DNA of 64,000 nt, from the NCBI RefSeq assembly GCF_900215485.1, contig NZ_OCMZ01000001.1, positions 62,001 to 126,000 of the forward strand, given 5' to 3'. This stretch comes from Nitrosovibrio sp. Nv4. GTDB taxonomy: Bacteria > Pseudomonadota > Gammaproteobacteria > Burkholderiales > Nitrosomonadaceae. Positions within the stretch are counted from its first letter, which is position 1; each line of letters opens with the position of its first letter. Position numbers and translations under genes: made by a program. Positions 17,262 to 25,598 of the stretch are shown here, piece by piece. The notes below the pieces were generated by a model. It did no database searches and was not told the DNA's origin. It saw only the letters and a program-made list of their open reading frames with translations.

Positions 17262-18335
17262 GCCTGAAATCCCCTTTTTGTTAGATTTAATAAAAGCTGA
17301 GCGGAACAATCAATTAGCACAAGATTGCCTCCTACAACTTTCCCCGCCAGCTACCCATGGCGGTACGTGCTGCCTGTCGTGGCTGTGAACCGGAGCGGTG
17401 CTTCCGGCCGAAAGCAACCAGGACCTTCAATAACTGCAAATCCTATTGCGCCATCCCCCATCAACACCCCAATTCCTCTGCGAGAGGGGCTTGTGGGATA
17501 ACCAAATCGCAACAGGATAAGCCCACCTGCTCCTTCCCGCCTGCTACCCCACCCATTCCCAACCCTTGCCCGTGAGGGAAAGGGTTACATCTCTACCCCT
17601 GCTGTCCTGGACGGAGCGAAAAGGTTCGAGTGAGAGGATCTGGCTTTCAGAACCTCTTTCCCTTTGACGACTGTCAGGAGAAAAACATGAGCTCGTCAGC
17701 CAATTTCGTAGCTTCACGGGTACCCGTTCAGATTATCCCTTATCCAATGAGGAGATTGGCATGCGTAGCACCATCAATCTTTGCCAAAGCCAAGCATCAA
17801 AGCCCCTCACAGCGATACGCTTATATTCCTACCAGTCATGTTCTGAAGGGGTTGCGCAATGGGGGTTATCGGCCGTGTGGTGTGCCAGACGCGTATTCGC
17901 GACGATGGCAGAGCTGACCTCCCGCATTGCCGAAACTGGCTGCATGGGGAGGGGGGTCGCTTTCCCCCTGCCCATGCGCCTGGGCTTGGGTCGCTGCGGA
18001 CAAGCACCTGCCCTTCTCAGTGTCGTTCGGTACCAGAAAATCTACAATGCTGTCTTTTTCTACTCCCATGGCAAAAGGGAGTCCTTGTGCGATACGCCCT
18101 AGGTATATAATGCCAACTAAAAATTCCAATTTTTATACTGGGTTTCGAGGTTTTGAAAGAAAATTTCCCAAATAATTAGGCAAAATCGAAGGCTGCGTCA
18201 GGCAAATTTTGTCTGTACGGTGAAGGCGGTTGAGTTGAATGGCGGCGATAAGCCTCAAACCGATGCGGAAGCAGGAGTGAAGACGGATAACGATTATTAT
18301 GGTTCAATCAACAATCCTTGTTTGGAGAGCCTGAT
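17262..18335. other. Gene-poor stretch of about 1.07 kb
   Basis: The strand, composition and frames show no clear gene. ATG at 17687 has a fair ribosome site (AGGAG) and opens a 76-codon frame, MSSSANFVASRVPVQ..., with no known family; two other overlapping frames cover the same bases. The stretch near 17.4-17.6 kb is C-rich and carries the short repeat described separately. The segment at 18178-18225 resembles 16743-16790. Confidence 0.5.
17558..17578. repeat. Short GC-rich repeat, inverted relative to 11372-11392
   Basis: The reverse complement of this stretch matches 11372-11392 at 20 of 21 positions (CCCTCACGGGCAAGG then TTGGG). It lies in a non-coding region, like its partner. Such sequences often occur as dispersed intergenic repeats. 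Confidence 0.5.
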
Positions 18336-19133
18336 ATGAGATTATTCCCCCTTATAACCCTATTTTTTATCTCGTCCCACTCCCACGCCGCGGGGATCTC
18401 GTCCCACCCCCACGCCATCGGGATTTCGTCCAAGCCCAGCGCCACCGCGATCTCCTCCCACCCCCACGCCCCAGGGATCTCATCCAACCCTCACGCCACC
18501 GGGATCTCGTCCCACCCCAATGCTCCAGGGATCTCCTCCCACCCCAACGCCACCGGAATCTCCTCCTACCCCAACGCCCTAGGGATCTCCTCCAACCCCA
18601 GCGCCACCGGAATCTCCTCCAACCCCAACGCGACCGGGATCTCCTCCAACCCCAACGCCATCGGGATCTCCTCCCACCCGAACGCCTCAGGGATCTCCTC
18701 CAACTCCAACGCCTCAGGAATCTCCTCCAGCCCCCACGCCACCGGGATCTCGTCCGACTCCAACGCCTCAGGGATCTCCTCCAACCCCCACGCCATCGGG
18801 ATCTCGCCCGACTCCAACGCCCCAGGGATCTCCTCCAACCCCAACACCACCGGGATCTCGTCCGAGCCCAACACCATAGGAGTCTTGTCCGACCCCCACG
18901 CCAGAGGAACCTTGAGTGCAAAAGTTCAATGGTCTAAGGTTCCGACAGTGGTGCAGAAAACGATAGCTGACAATGCGGATGGCGGAAATATTGAAGAGAT
19001 CGAGAAAAAAACCGAAATAATCGGTTTCAAAATGACATCGATTTATGAAGCCGACGTAAGAAAAACCGACGGCTCAAAGATTGAGATCAAGATTGGTGAG
19101 AAGGGCAAGCTCATCGCGATAGACAAAGATTAA
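18336..19133 (+). CDS. Exported protein of twenty 9-residue repeats with C-terminal PepSY-like domain
   Basis: A 265-residue protein. ATG at 18336 has GGAGAG seven bases upstream; it starts MRLFPLITLFF, a short signal-like segment. Residues 12-191 (bases 18369-18908) are twenty back-to-back copies of a 9-residue unit, consensus I-S-S-[HN]-P-[NH]-A-x-G. The 27-base period also keeps the opposite strand open, a shadow frame. The last 70 residues (VPTVVQKTIADNADGG; YEADVRKTDGSKIEIKIGEKG) match the PepSY-like domain seen in small periplasmic proteins. The regular spacing suggests a beta-solenoid or extended rod that presents the PepSY-like end. Function unknown. Two HU genes flank the region. Confidence 0.85.
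   Translation: MRLFPLITLFFISSHSHAAGISSHPHAIGISSKPSATAISSHPHAPGISSNPHATGISSHPNAPGISSHPNATGISSYPNALGISSNPSATGISSNPNATGISSNPNAIGISSHPNASGISSNSNASGISSSPHATGISSDSNASGISSNPHAIGISPDSNAPGISSNPNTTGISSEPNTIGVLSDPHARGTLSAKVQWSKVPTVVQKTIADNADGGNIEEIEKKTEIIGFKMTSIYEADVRKTDGSKIEIKIGEKGKLIAIDKD
18369..18908 (+). repeat. Twenty tandem 27-bp coding repeats
   Basis: Each unit encodes I-S-S-x-P-x-A-x-G, with the codons for Ile-Ser-Ser nearly constant (ATCTCCTCC or ATCTCGTCC). Positions 4, 6 and 8 vary (His/Asn/Asp/Ser; His/Asn; Thr/Pro/Ile/Ser). The last unit is degenerate (VLSDPHARG). Such arrays can gain or lose units by slippage. Confidence 0.93.
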
Positions 19134-19478
19134 TCACTCCTGCAGTTCTTGCAGCCGCTTGGATGATGACAGTCATGCTATCTATTGGCGCGCAAGCGCA
19201 AGAAATAGTATCGAACGCAGTTGTCATTAAACCGCTACTGCCCTACTACATCTTCGTTTTTTGCCCGGTACACAGGTACATCGCGGCCTCTGAATTCGCC
19301 ACCAATTCCAAGCCCTGTATCCATCTTATGGATACAGGCAATACCGATGCTGGGTTTTATGGCAAGGGCCAGATCATCAATAATTGATAAGATATTTTCC
19401 GTTGCAACCAACTTCCCCTGATTTCCATAAATTCACGGTCAAGATTGCTGGGGTCGTCGATCTCCTGTGGCGCATCGC
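19134..19478. other. Intergenic region between convergent genes
   Basis: An open frame from 19163 begins like an exported protein (MMTVMLSIGAQAQE) but then loses any recognisable pattern and stops at 19387. It could be the broken front of an exported-protein gene. The hairpin at 19314-19338 lies inside it. Confidence 0.4.
19314..19338. terminator. Perfect 11-bp hairpin between convergent genes
   Basis: CCTGTATCCAT (19314-19324) pairs exactly with ATGGATACAGG (19328-19338), with a three-base loop. It sits between the stops of the repeat-protein gene and the second HU gene, where a two-way terminator would be expected. No T tract follows on either strand. Confidence 0.45.
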
Positions 19479-19763
19479 TTACTTGCCATTCTTGTTAACC
19501 GCGGCCTTGAGCGTTGCACCCGCCTTGAACGCAGGAACTCTTGATGCAGCAATCTCAAGTTCTTCACCTGTCCTGGGATTTCGGCCGGCACGTGCGGGAC
19601 GCTCGCGTACCTCAAAGGAACCAAAACCAGGCAAGGATAGCGAGTCGCCCTTTTTCAGGGTGTCTGAAATGACCTCGACCAGTGCACCAACGATGCGTTC
19701 CGCCTCAGCTTTGCTAGCGCCGGTCTTCACGGCCATCGCATCAACGAATTCTCTCTTATTCAT
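19479..19763 (-). CDS. HU-family DNA-binding protein (copy 2)
   Basis: A 94-residue HU/IHF family protein (MNKREFVDAMAVKTGASKAEAERIV; FGSFEVRERPARAGRNPRTGE; VPAFKAGATLKAAVN). ATG at 19763 has GGAGA upstream. It closely resembles the copy at 16977-17261, with the same length and end motif, so the two probably form homo- or heterodimers on DNA. Their different upstream regions suggest different control. Confidence 0.95.
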   Translation of the reverse strand: MNKREFVDAMAVKTGASKAEAERIVGALVEVISDTLKKGDSLSLPGFGSFEVRERPARAGRNPRTGEELEIAASRVPAFKAGATLKAAVNKNGK

Positions 19764-20501
19764 GGTTGAATCTCCATTTCCAATATCAGTAATCGGCTTC
19801 ACGACGTATCCAATAAGATTGCCGCAAAGTTCTTATAAACGCTTTATTAGCTTACACAGTTAATGAGCTTGAGCAATGGACACATTGCTCCATTTTGAGC
19901 ACCGAATATTTTAGTGAATCCAAATTTCAACTACTCAAAACCACGGATCAATCCATAATGAACCCACTCGTCCCTATGATACGCCGGCAAGGCGGACAGC
20001 AAAATCGAAAGGTACGAATTATTCCGAGCACTGGGAATAATATTCATAGAGGCTGCTGCCCAGGGCAGGTTTTTTTCTGAGCCTTAATTTAAGGGATGCA
20101 TCGCTCATTCTTCTAAAAATCCTCTTTTAATATTATTAAGAACATCTTCCTATTATATTCATCTCTTTATTTTGCCAGTTCATTTTTTAGCATTCTCCAT
20201 ATGCCGCCGGACGGCAGATAGCGAGGCTGCGCAAAAATACCAATATTTCGCGTAAATGTGGGAAACTTGCCGAACGGCACCTTGAAAACGCACGGGCTTT
20301 TCCTCGCAGAAGGCGTTGCCATCACAAAGCCAAACCAAAGCTAAACAATAGCCAATCCTGTCGGTCGACAGACTGAAAACACGAGGTTTTCACGTGGATG
20401 CAATACAGCCGTAACCTGCCGATTGACCTAAAAGACATTTGAGCAGGACTCAGGCGGAGAAAAGTGGGATTTATGCAGAGACGCCCCCATAAAACGATAG
20501 C
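19764..20501. other. Intergenic region of about 740 bases
   Basis: No gene supported. It should hold the promoter of the second HU gene near 19.8 kb and of nnr near 20.4 kb. A small hairpin, GAAAAC-ACGAG-GTTTTC (20375-20391), lies about 110 bases before nnr. The middle (20.1-20.2 kb) is AT-rich. Confidence 0.5.
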
Positions 20502-22055
20502 ATGAGCTCACCAGAACATAATTCCACCGCCATTTACTCTACCGCGGAGATTCGCGAAATCGAGCGGTTTGCTGCTGCGTTACCCAATCGCCCCCTCCTG
20601 ATGGAAAAAGCCGGTCTGGCGGCTGCCGAAGTTGCGCGAGACAAGCTGCTAATCCAGGACAGAATCAGAGTGCTGGTGTTGGCGGGACCTGGGAACAACG
20701 GTGGTGATGCTTTTGTCGTTGCCCGCTATCTGAACGCCTGGTGGTACAAGGTCACGCTGGTGTTTACCGGGGAGCGCGCGAGGCTGTCGGATGACGCGAA
20801 GCAAATGCTGGATGCGTGGCTTGCCGCAGGGGGAGAAATACTATCGGAAATCCCTGGCGGCAAAATATGGGATGCGGTGATAGATGGTTTGTTCGGTATT
20901 GGCCTTGACCATCGAGAGGGCCGGGAACTGACGGGTCGATATCTCTCCCTGATCCATGCAATTAACAGCATGAAGCTGCCGGTGCTCGCGCTGGACATCC
21001 CGAGCGGTCTGGGCAGCGATACAGGAAATGTCCGCGGCGCAGCCATCAGGGCTGCCATGACAGTCACGTTCATTGGCCTGAAACCTGGCCTCTTGACTCA
21101 TCAGGGTCCCGACTATTGTGGGGAAATTTTTCTGCGCGACCTCGATCTTGATGTGTCGTCCCTATCGTCCCCCCGGTTAAATGAGGCACCCAGTTCGTGG
21201 GTGGTGGATCACGCTTACGCTCAAAAATTGCTGCCGCCGCCTCGTCCTGCCAATAGTCATAAGGGCATGTTTGGCAGCATCGGCGTAATCGGCGGATCGG
21301 CGGGAATGGTCGGGGCGGCACTTCTCGCTGGAACTGCGGCATTGAAGCTAGGCGCGGGCCGTGTGTATCTCGGCTTGATTGCCGGCGATGCGCTCAGCGT
21401 AGACATGGCACACCCCGAGTTGATGCTGCGACCGATCCACGAATTATTCAAGCTGGGTCATCTGAACTGCCTGGTTGTCGGTCCCGGACTGGGATCCGGG
21501 CCTGATGCTTGCTTCTGGCTAAGTTGTGCGCTGGAATCGGACCTGCCGCTAGTGCTGGATGCCGACGCTTTAAATCTTATCGCGGTCCATTCCAGAGTCG
21601 CAGATTTGCTGCGGAAACGATTGCACGAACGTAAGGCTCCCTCCATTCTCACGCCTCATCCGGCCGAAGCCGCACGCTTGCTGAATACGGATATCTCCAC
21701 GATTCAAGGTGACCGCATGGGCGCCGCAGCGGACCTGGTAGAGAACTTCAACTGCTGTGTAGTGTTAAAAGGCGCCGGCAGCATTTGCGCTGTACCGGCC
21801 GGCAAACGGTATATCAGTATTAGCGGTAATCCGGGCTTGAGCAGCGCTGGCACGGGCGATATATTGTCCGGCATCGCCGGTGCTTTCCTGGCACAAGGAT
21901 TAAGTCCGGAAAATGCGCTGTTGCTGTCGGTTTATCTGCACGGCGCGGCAGCCGACGTATTGCAGGCACACCATGGCGGCCCGATAGGAATGATTGCTTC
22001 CGAAATTCCCGATGCGGCGCGCGATCTATTGAACCGGTGGATTTACAATTTTTAA
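20502..22055 (+). CDS. nnr: Bifunctional NAD(P)H-hydrate epimerase / ADP-dependent dehydratase
   Basis: A 517-residue two-domain repair enzyme. Residues 1-215 are the YjeF N-terminal epimerase domain, with the AGPGNNGGDAFVVARYL motif. Residues 230-515 are the ribokinase-like dehydratase domain, with HKGMFGSIGVIGGSAGMVGAA, LTPHPAEAARLL and the NPGLSSAGTGDILSG signature. Together they interconvert R- and S-NAD(P)HX and return the S form to NAD(P)H in the cytoplasm using ADP. The length is usual for the fused bacterial form. The ATG is at 20502. It appears to be transcribed alone; the usual tsaE neighbour is absent. Confidence 0.95.
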   Translation: MSSPEHNSTAIYSTAEIREIERFAAALPNRPLLMEKAGLAAAEVARDKLLIQDRIRVLVLAGPGNNGGDAFVVARYLNAWWYKVTLVFTGERARLSDDAKQMLDAWLAAGGEILSEIPGGKIWDAVIDGLFGIGLDHREGRELTGRYLSLIHAINSMKLPVLALDIPSGLGSDTGNVRGAAIRAAMTVTFIGLKPGLLTHQGPDYCGEIFLRDLDLDVSSLSSPRLNEAPSSWVVDHAYAQKLLPPPRPANSHKGMFGSIGVIGGSAGMVGAALLAGTAALKLGAGRVYLGLIAGDALSVDMAHPELMLRPIHELFKLGHLNCLVVGPGLGSGPDACFWLSCALESDLPLVLDADALNLIAVHSRVADLLRKRLHERKAPSILTPHPAEAARLLNTDISTIQGDRMGAAADLVENFNCCVVLKGAGSICAVPAGKRYISISGNPGLSSAGTGDILSGIAGAFLAQGLSPENALLLSVYLHGAAADVLQAHHGGPIGMIASEIPDAARDLLNRWIYNF

Positions 22056-22267
22056 TTCCGCACACTGCTTCTCACGGGAACCCGCAAATGTTATGCGGTG
22101 CGCCGCACAGATGAGAGCACAGGATATGGAGTATAAAAATGTGATAGTTGATCCGGTAAAACAGTTAAAAAACTCCAGGAAAAAGATAGACTATGGAGGC
22201 CGAGTCGCATACTTATTGAAAACGTGGAACACACGGCGATTTCAACCGATCAAATAGGAGAATGTAA

Positions 22268-22870
22268 ATGTCTGTACTTGTTACGCGTATCGCACCTGAC
22301 TTTACCAAACCTGCTGTTATGGCGGATGGCACCATCAACGATGCTTTCAACTTTCATGCTGAAATTGCAGGCAAATATGCGGTGCTATTTTTCTATCCGC
22401 TGGATTTCACATTTGTCTGCCCCTCGGAAATCCTCGCCCACTCCCACCGGGTGGAAGAGTTCCACAAACGAAACGTGGAGGTAATCGGCGTTTCGGTGGA
22501 CTCCCAGTTCACCCATTATGCCTGGCGCAATACTGCGGTGGACAAGGGCGGCATCGGTCCGGTTGGCATTACCTTGGTATCCGACGTGGGGGGAGAAATC
22601 ATGCACGCATATGGCATCAGTCATCCGGATCATGTTGCTCTGCGGGCATCTTTCCTGATCGACAAAACGGGCGTAGTGCGTCACCAGGTGGTCAACGACC
22701 TCCCACTGGGGCGCGATGTGGACGAAATGCTGCGCATGGTCGACGCATTGCAGTTTCATGAGAGTCACGGTGAAGTCTGCCCTGCCGGCTGGAAAGCAGG
22801 CGACCCCGGCATAAAACCGAGTCCTGCAGGTGTTGCCGAATATCTTGACACTCATGGCGAGACCCTGTGA
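22268..22870 (+). CDS. 2-Cys peroxiredoxin (AhpC/TSA family)
   Basis: A 200-residue peroxiredoxin. The peroxidatic Cys is C51 in FYPLDFTFVCPSE and the resolving Cys is C171 in HGEVCPAGW, both intact, so it is a typical 2-Cys enzyme reducing hydrogen and organic peroxides with thioredoxin or AhpF as donor. Arg is present in the usual later position (DHVALRASFLIDKTG). The start ATG at 22268 has AGGAG upstream. A ferritin-like gene follows 140 bases later on the same strand, a sensible pairing of peroxide removal with iron storage. No OxyR gene is near. Confidence 0.95.
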   Translation: MSVLVTRIAPDFTKPAVMADGTINDAFNFHAEIAGKYAVLFFYPLDFTFVCPSEILAHSHRVEEFHKRNVEVIGVSVDSQFTHYAWRNTAVDKGGIGPVGITLVSDVGGEIMHAYGISHPDHVALRASFLIDKTGVVRHQVVNDLPLGRDVDEMLRMVDALQFHESHGEVCPAGWKAGDPGIKPSPAGVAEYLDTHGETL

Positions 22871-23010
22871 AGGGCCGCCAGCCTTTCCATAAAGGCTGAG
22901 AAGCAAGAAAGGCGGCGCCGAGTCGATGAACTGCGCGCATGCAGCGCGTTGTGGTTTACGAGACAATCCGTTCCCACTCTGCAACTCCTGCCATTGCAAA
23001 GGAGAAACTC

Positions 23011-23472
23011 ATGAACTTCGATAAAGACAAGGCAATCGCACTACTGAACAAGATCATGGAACTGGAGCTTGCCGGTGTGGTGCGTTATACGCATTATTCA
23101 TTGATGGTCTATGGCTACAACCGCATTCCAGTGGTGGAATGGCTTCAGAAACAGGCGGAAGAGGGATTGCTGCATGCGCATAAAGCAGGTGAACTCGTTA
23201 CTCTGCTGGGCGGTTATCCTTCGCTTGCCATTGGACCTTTGCTGGAGAAGCATCACCAGGACATTGGCGATATCCTGAGGGAGTCGCTGGCGCACGAAAG
23301 CGAGTCATGTGCAGCTTACTACCAGTTGCTGGAACTGACTCAAGGTAAATCGGTACTGCTGGAGGATTATGCCCGGAGCCTCATCGTCGAGGAGGAGATG
23401 CATGCCGACGAAGTCAATAAGATGCTGCGCAGGACGGGTAAAACAGGCGTGTACGAGGTCCCGAAGAGTTAA
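23011..23472 (+). CDS. Ferritin-like (bacterioferritin family) protein
   Basis: A 153-residue four-helix ferritin-like protein, start ATG at 23011 with AAAGGAG upstream; an earlier in-frame start at 22939 is rejected. Glu/His pairs typical of the family are visible: ELELAGVVRY, AEEGLLHAHKAGE, LAHESESC and VEEEMHADEV. The heme-ligand Met of true bacterioferritin is not present where expected (GLLHAH instead of EMKHAD), so it is probably a non-heme member. It follows the peroxiredoxin gene. A second, more classical bacterioferritin gene lies at 32365-32829. Role: iron storage or DNA protection under peroxide stress, by family. Confidence 0.85.
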   Translation: MNFDKDKAIALLNKIMELELAGVVRYTHYSLMVYGYNRIPVVEWLQKQAEEGLLHAHKAGELVTLLGGYPSLAIGPLLEKHHQDIGDILRESLAHESESCAAYYQLLELTQGKSVLLEDYARSLIVEEEMHADEVNKMLRRTGKTGVYEVPKS

Positions 23473-24093
23473 AGTTAATCCCACGGCGTTACAGATTCGA
23501 TCGCCAACGCGCGAGGGTTGCGGGTGCAATTTCTGCAAATTGGGGGACCGATTCTCGCAGCGGTTCCGGAAAGAATACTTTTTGGAGGCAGGGACGACCG
23601 CCGTTTCCAATTTGCTTTCGGGAAGCAAGACGGCAATATCTCCACCCCGCTGGTCGCCTGACAGCTAAAGCCGGCTGCAAGTGAAATGCGGGTATTCGTC
23701 CGGCTTATTCGTCGCTTCGCGTTTCATTGTAAACCATGCCGCTCAACTGAATCATCAGATCAATTTCGTTTTCTTCTTCATCCAGGATCTGGTCGGATTC
23801 ATAAGACTCCATCAGCGAGCATATGGCGTCAACGTCGTTCATATCGACTGCCGGTGATAGATGATCGGGTTGTAACGCAACCTCGGCCAAGTTCATGTCC
23901 GCCGCTTTAATACGGATGGTCATTCAAGAATGCACTATGCACGAATGCCGGACATCGGGCGTTGTCCCTGGCGAAATCTGTCGTCGGGCTTCTGAACAGC
24001 CCGACATTGAGGCGGGGAGGAGAGGAAACAGGACCGCCGGGAAAAGACATCTTCGGGGTGCTGCTCGGGCTGAAATGAGACATCACCTGAATC
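23473..24093. other. Sparse region downstream of the ferritin-like gene
   Basis: Only the possible small gene at 23705-23923 is worth noting. The rest shows short frames on both strands without ribosome sites or recognisable families. Confidence 0.4.
23705..23923 (-). CDS. Possible small acidic protein, 72 residues
   Basis: The frame encodes a strongly acidic product (SPAVDMNDVDAICSLME; DQILDEEENEIDLMIQ) with a helical, amphipathic look. The first ATG has no ribosome site. An internal ATG at residue 10 has only a weak one. No family is recognised. Composition is protein-like, which is why it is listed. Confidence 0.3.
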   Translation of the reverse strand: MTIRIKAADMNLAEVALQPDHLSPAVDMNDVDAICSLMESYESDQILDEEENEIDLMIQLSGMVYNETRSDE

Positions 24094-24372
24094 TCATCCA
24101 AACCGCTTTTTTTTACTTCTTACCCGTGGTGCGATAGCAGGGTAGAGCCGCGACTCAATACCACTTGGCACATGGAGAGTGCCAGAGCGATTCACCGTGT
24201 GGCCGTCACCCAAGGCTACATCCTTACATACTGCGGGGGTGGGAGTTGGCTCTGGAGCTGAGGCGAAGTCGCCGCCGGGCGATGCGGCGCATCCTTGCCC
24301 GGTATTGCTGGCCCGGGTGATTTTCTCGACCGCAGAGAACGGCATCATTAATGCAGGTAGCCTGGATTTCAC
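24094..24372 (-). CDS. Possible 92-residue protein of unknown function (GTG start)
   Basis: A GTG at 24372 is preceded by an ideal AGGAGG five bases away, unusually good for this window. The product (MKSRLPALMMPFSAVEKITRASN...) is rich in Pro, Gly and Ala, ends with basic residues, and contains two Cys. No family is recognised and no membrane segment is clear. It lies downstream of the quorum-sensing pair, on the same strand but about 150 bases away. The ribosome site supports translation; the low-complexity sequence weakens the case. Confidence 0.4.
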   Translation of the reverse strand: MKSRLPALMMPFSAVEKITRASNTGQGCAASPGGDFASAPEPTPTPAVCKDVALGDGHTVNRSGTLHVPSGIESRLYPAIAPRVRSKKKRFG

Positions 24373-24522
24373 GTTTGCCTCCTATCATGAACGAATATGG
24401 CCAAATTATTCCTGAAAGCTGATCAGCATGCTCAGGCTACCCGCAGCAGATGGCGTTCCCATGACAGTTTTATGAAATTTTTAAAACAGTCGTTCTGATC
24501 CGCCCCCCGGTGCGTTTTACGT

Positions 24523-24987
24523 TCAACCCGCATTTCGTTCCGCTCCCGAATATTCAAACGTCACCGGCTCCAGTAATGGTCGCTCGCAGTCATCACGCAT
24601 CAATGCGGCAGTCTCTCCCAATGCGATCTCCCGCAAGCGGCAGCGCATGTTCAGAGACCCGTTGCCCGATTCAAAAACACCACAGGTATGCAAGGGGCCG
24701 CTGCTGCGATCATAACCTTCGGAGACTACATGAGACCCCACGTTGTTCATTACCGCCACCGGTAGATGAGGATAGCGCCGCCTTGCTTCCCGTATCCACT
24801 GCAACAGAGTCACCTGCTGGGTACAGTCGTGCACTGCCCCGTCGACGACCACCATATCGTAGGCTTCCAGGTCCGGCTCAGGGAAGCTGTCCAGCGACTT
24901 CCGCTCCAGTCTGTGTTTTGATTTCTCAAGTAACAGTTGCAGAATTTGCCGGGTGTCCTGTCTTTCTCCAACCAATAGAATATTCAT
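24523..24987 (-). CDS. Degenerate receiver-like protein coupled to luxI
   Basis: A 154-residue protein; ATG at 24987 overlaps the luxI stop (ATGA), with AAGGAAA upstream. The first 110 residues look like a CheY-type receiver fold: NILLVGERQDTRQIL for the first strand and helix, YDMVVVDGAV around the possible acceptor Asp, LPVAVMNNV for strand four. The usual pair of acidic residues after strand one is replaced by G-E, and the Thr and Lys of active receivers are not seen, so phosphorylation is doubtful. The last 50 residues match nothing I know. Overlap with luxI implies a role in making or sensing the signal; this is inference. Confidence 0.65.
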   Translation of the reverse strand: MNILLVGERQDTRQILQLLLEKSKHRLERKSLDSFPEPDLEAYDMVVVDGAVHDCTQQVTLLQWIREARRRYPHLPVAVMNNVGSHVVSEGYDRSSGPLHTCGVFESGNGSLNMRCRLREIALGETAALMRDDCERPLLEPVTFEYSGAERNAG

Positions 24988-25598
24988 GCCGCTTTCCTTT
25001 GCGCTTCTTCCGGAAGGGTGCCGAACAAGGCAAATTCCGTAATCGCGTCTATTTCGATATAACACGCTACGGTCAGGACCCGGCCGATCTTGATGGGTGC
25101 GCCCAGCCTTGCGACATTGACGCCGAGTTTGCGTATCAACCTCTCCACGGCAACCGTCGTAACGGTTACGTAACGCTTGATCTTGTTATGCCGTGCGAAG
25201 AGGAATAAGGTTTGCATCATTTTTACCGGAATATCGCTGAAGCCGAATCCGGCACTTTCGTATTTCGGAACCGTTACCGCGAAGCGGCTCAATTCCCATA
25301 CGTCGGGCTGTTGTGGTGCGGGTTGCCCGTGCAGTAATTGAGGAAAAGTGTCCTTTAACATGTTGGGCCCCATGGTAGGCAGCAGTCGCCAGCAACCCAG
25401 CACCTCATCTTCATCGCCCTTCGCCAGAACATAGACCGGATTTGCATGGTCGAATTCGTCGTGCTCCATTCCGTTATCCGTCGTAACTTCCCAGCCCAGC
25501 CTGTCATGAAAAACTTCGTGTCTCAGCCGGTACATTCCCATTGCCGCCTGTTGATCCAGCGAGCCGTTTCCATGTTGCGCAAGCATAATCTGTCCCAT
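24984..25598 (-). CDS. Acyl-homoserine-lactone synthase (LuxI family)
   Basis: A LuxI-family autoinducer synthase. With the start at 25598 the protein is 204 residues; a TTG at 25640 would give 218, but the lux box position argues against it. Conserved residues are present: R26, F30 and W36 in RLRHEVFHDRLGW, D47 and D50 in EHDEFDHANP, R71 in GCWRLLPT, and E102/R105 in WELSRFAV. By family it makes an acyl-homoserine lactone from S-adenosylmethionine and acyl-ACP. A palindromic lux box lies upstream and a receiver-like gene overlaps downstream. The nearest LuxR gene is 29 kb away at 54841. Confidence 0.93.
   Translation of the reverse strand: MGQIMLAQHGNGSLDQQAAMGMYRLRHEVFHDRLGWEVTTDNGMEHDEFDHANPVYVLAKGDEDEVLGCWRLLPTMGPNMLKDTFPQLLHGQPAPQQPDVWELSRFAVTVPKYESAGFGFSDIPVKMMQTLFLFARHNKIKRYVTVTTVAVERLIRKLGVNVARLGAPIKIGRVLTVACYIEIDAITEFALFGTLPEEAQRKAA

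Noticed and set aside
17687-17917. 76-codon ORF with a fair ribosome site
   Set aside because: Product has no recognisable pattern, overlaps other frames of similar length, and ends in low-complexity sequence. Left as a note in the gap entry.
18367-18921. Long minus-strand open frame rich in Arg, Trp and Gly over the repeat gene
   Set aside because: It is the mirror of the 27-bp repeat. The plus strand has a good start, ribosome site and a conserved C-terminal domain; the minus frame has none.
19163-19387. Open frame starting like an exported protein (MMTVMLSIGAQAQ)
   Set aside because: Only the first 15 residues look real; the rest is cut by a hairpin and has no fold.
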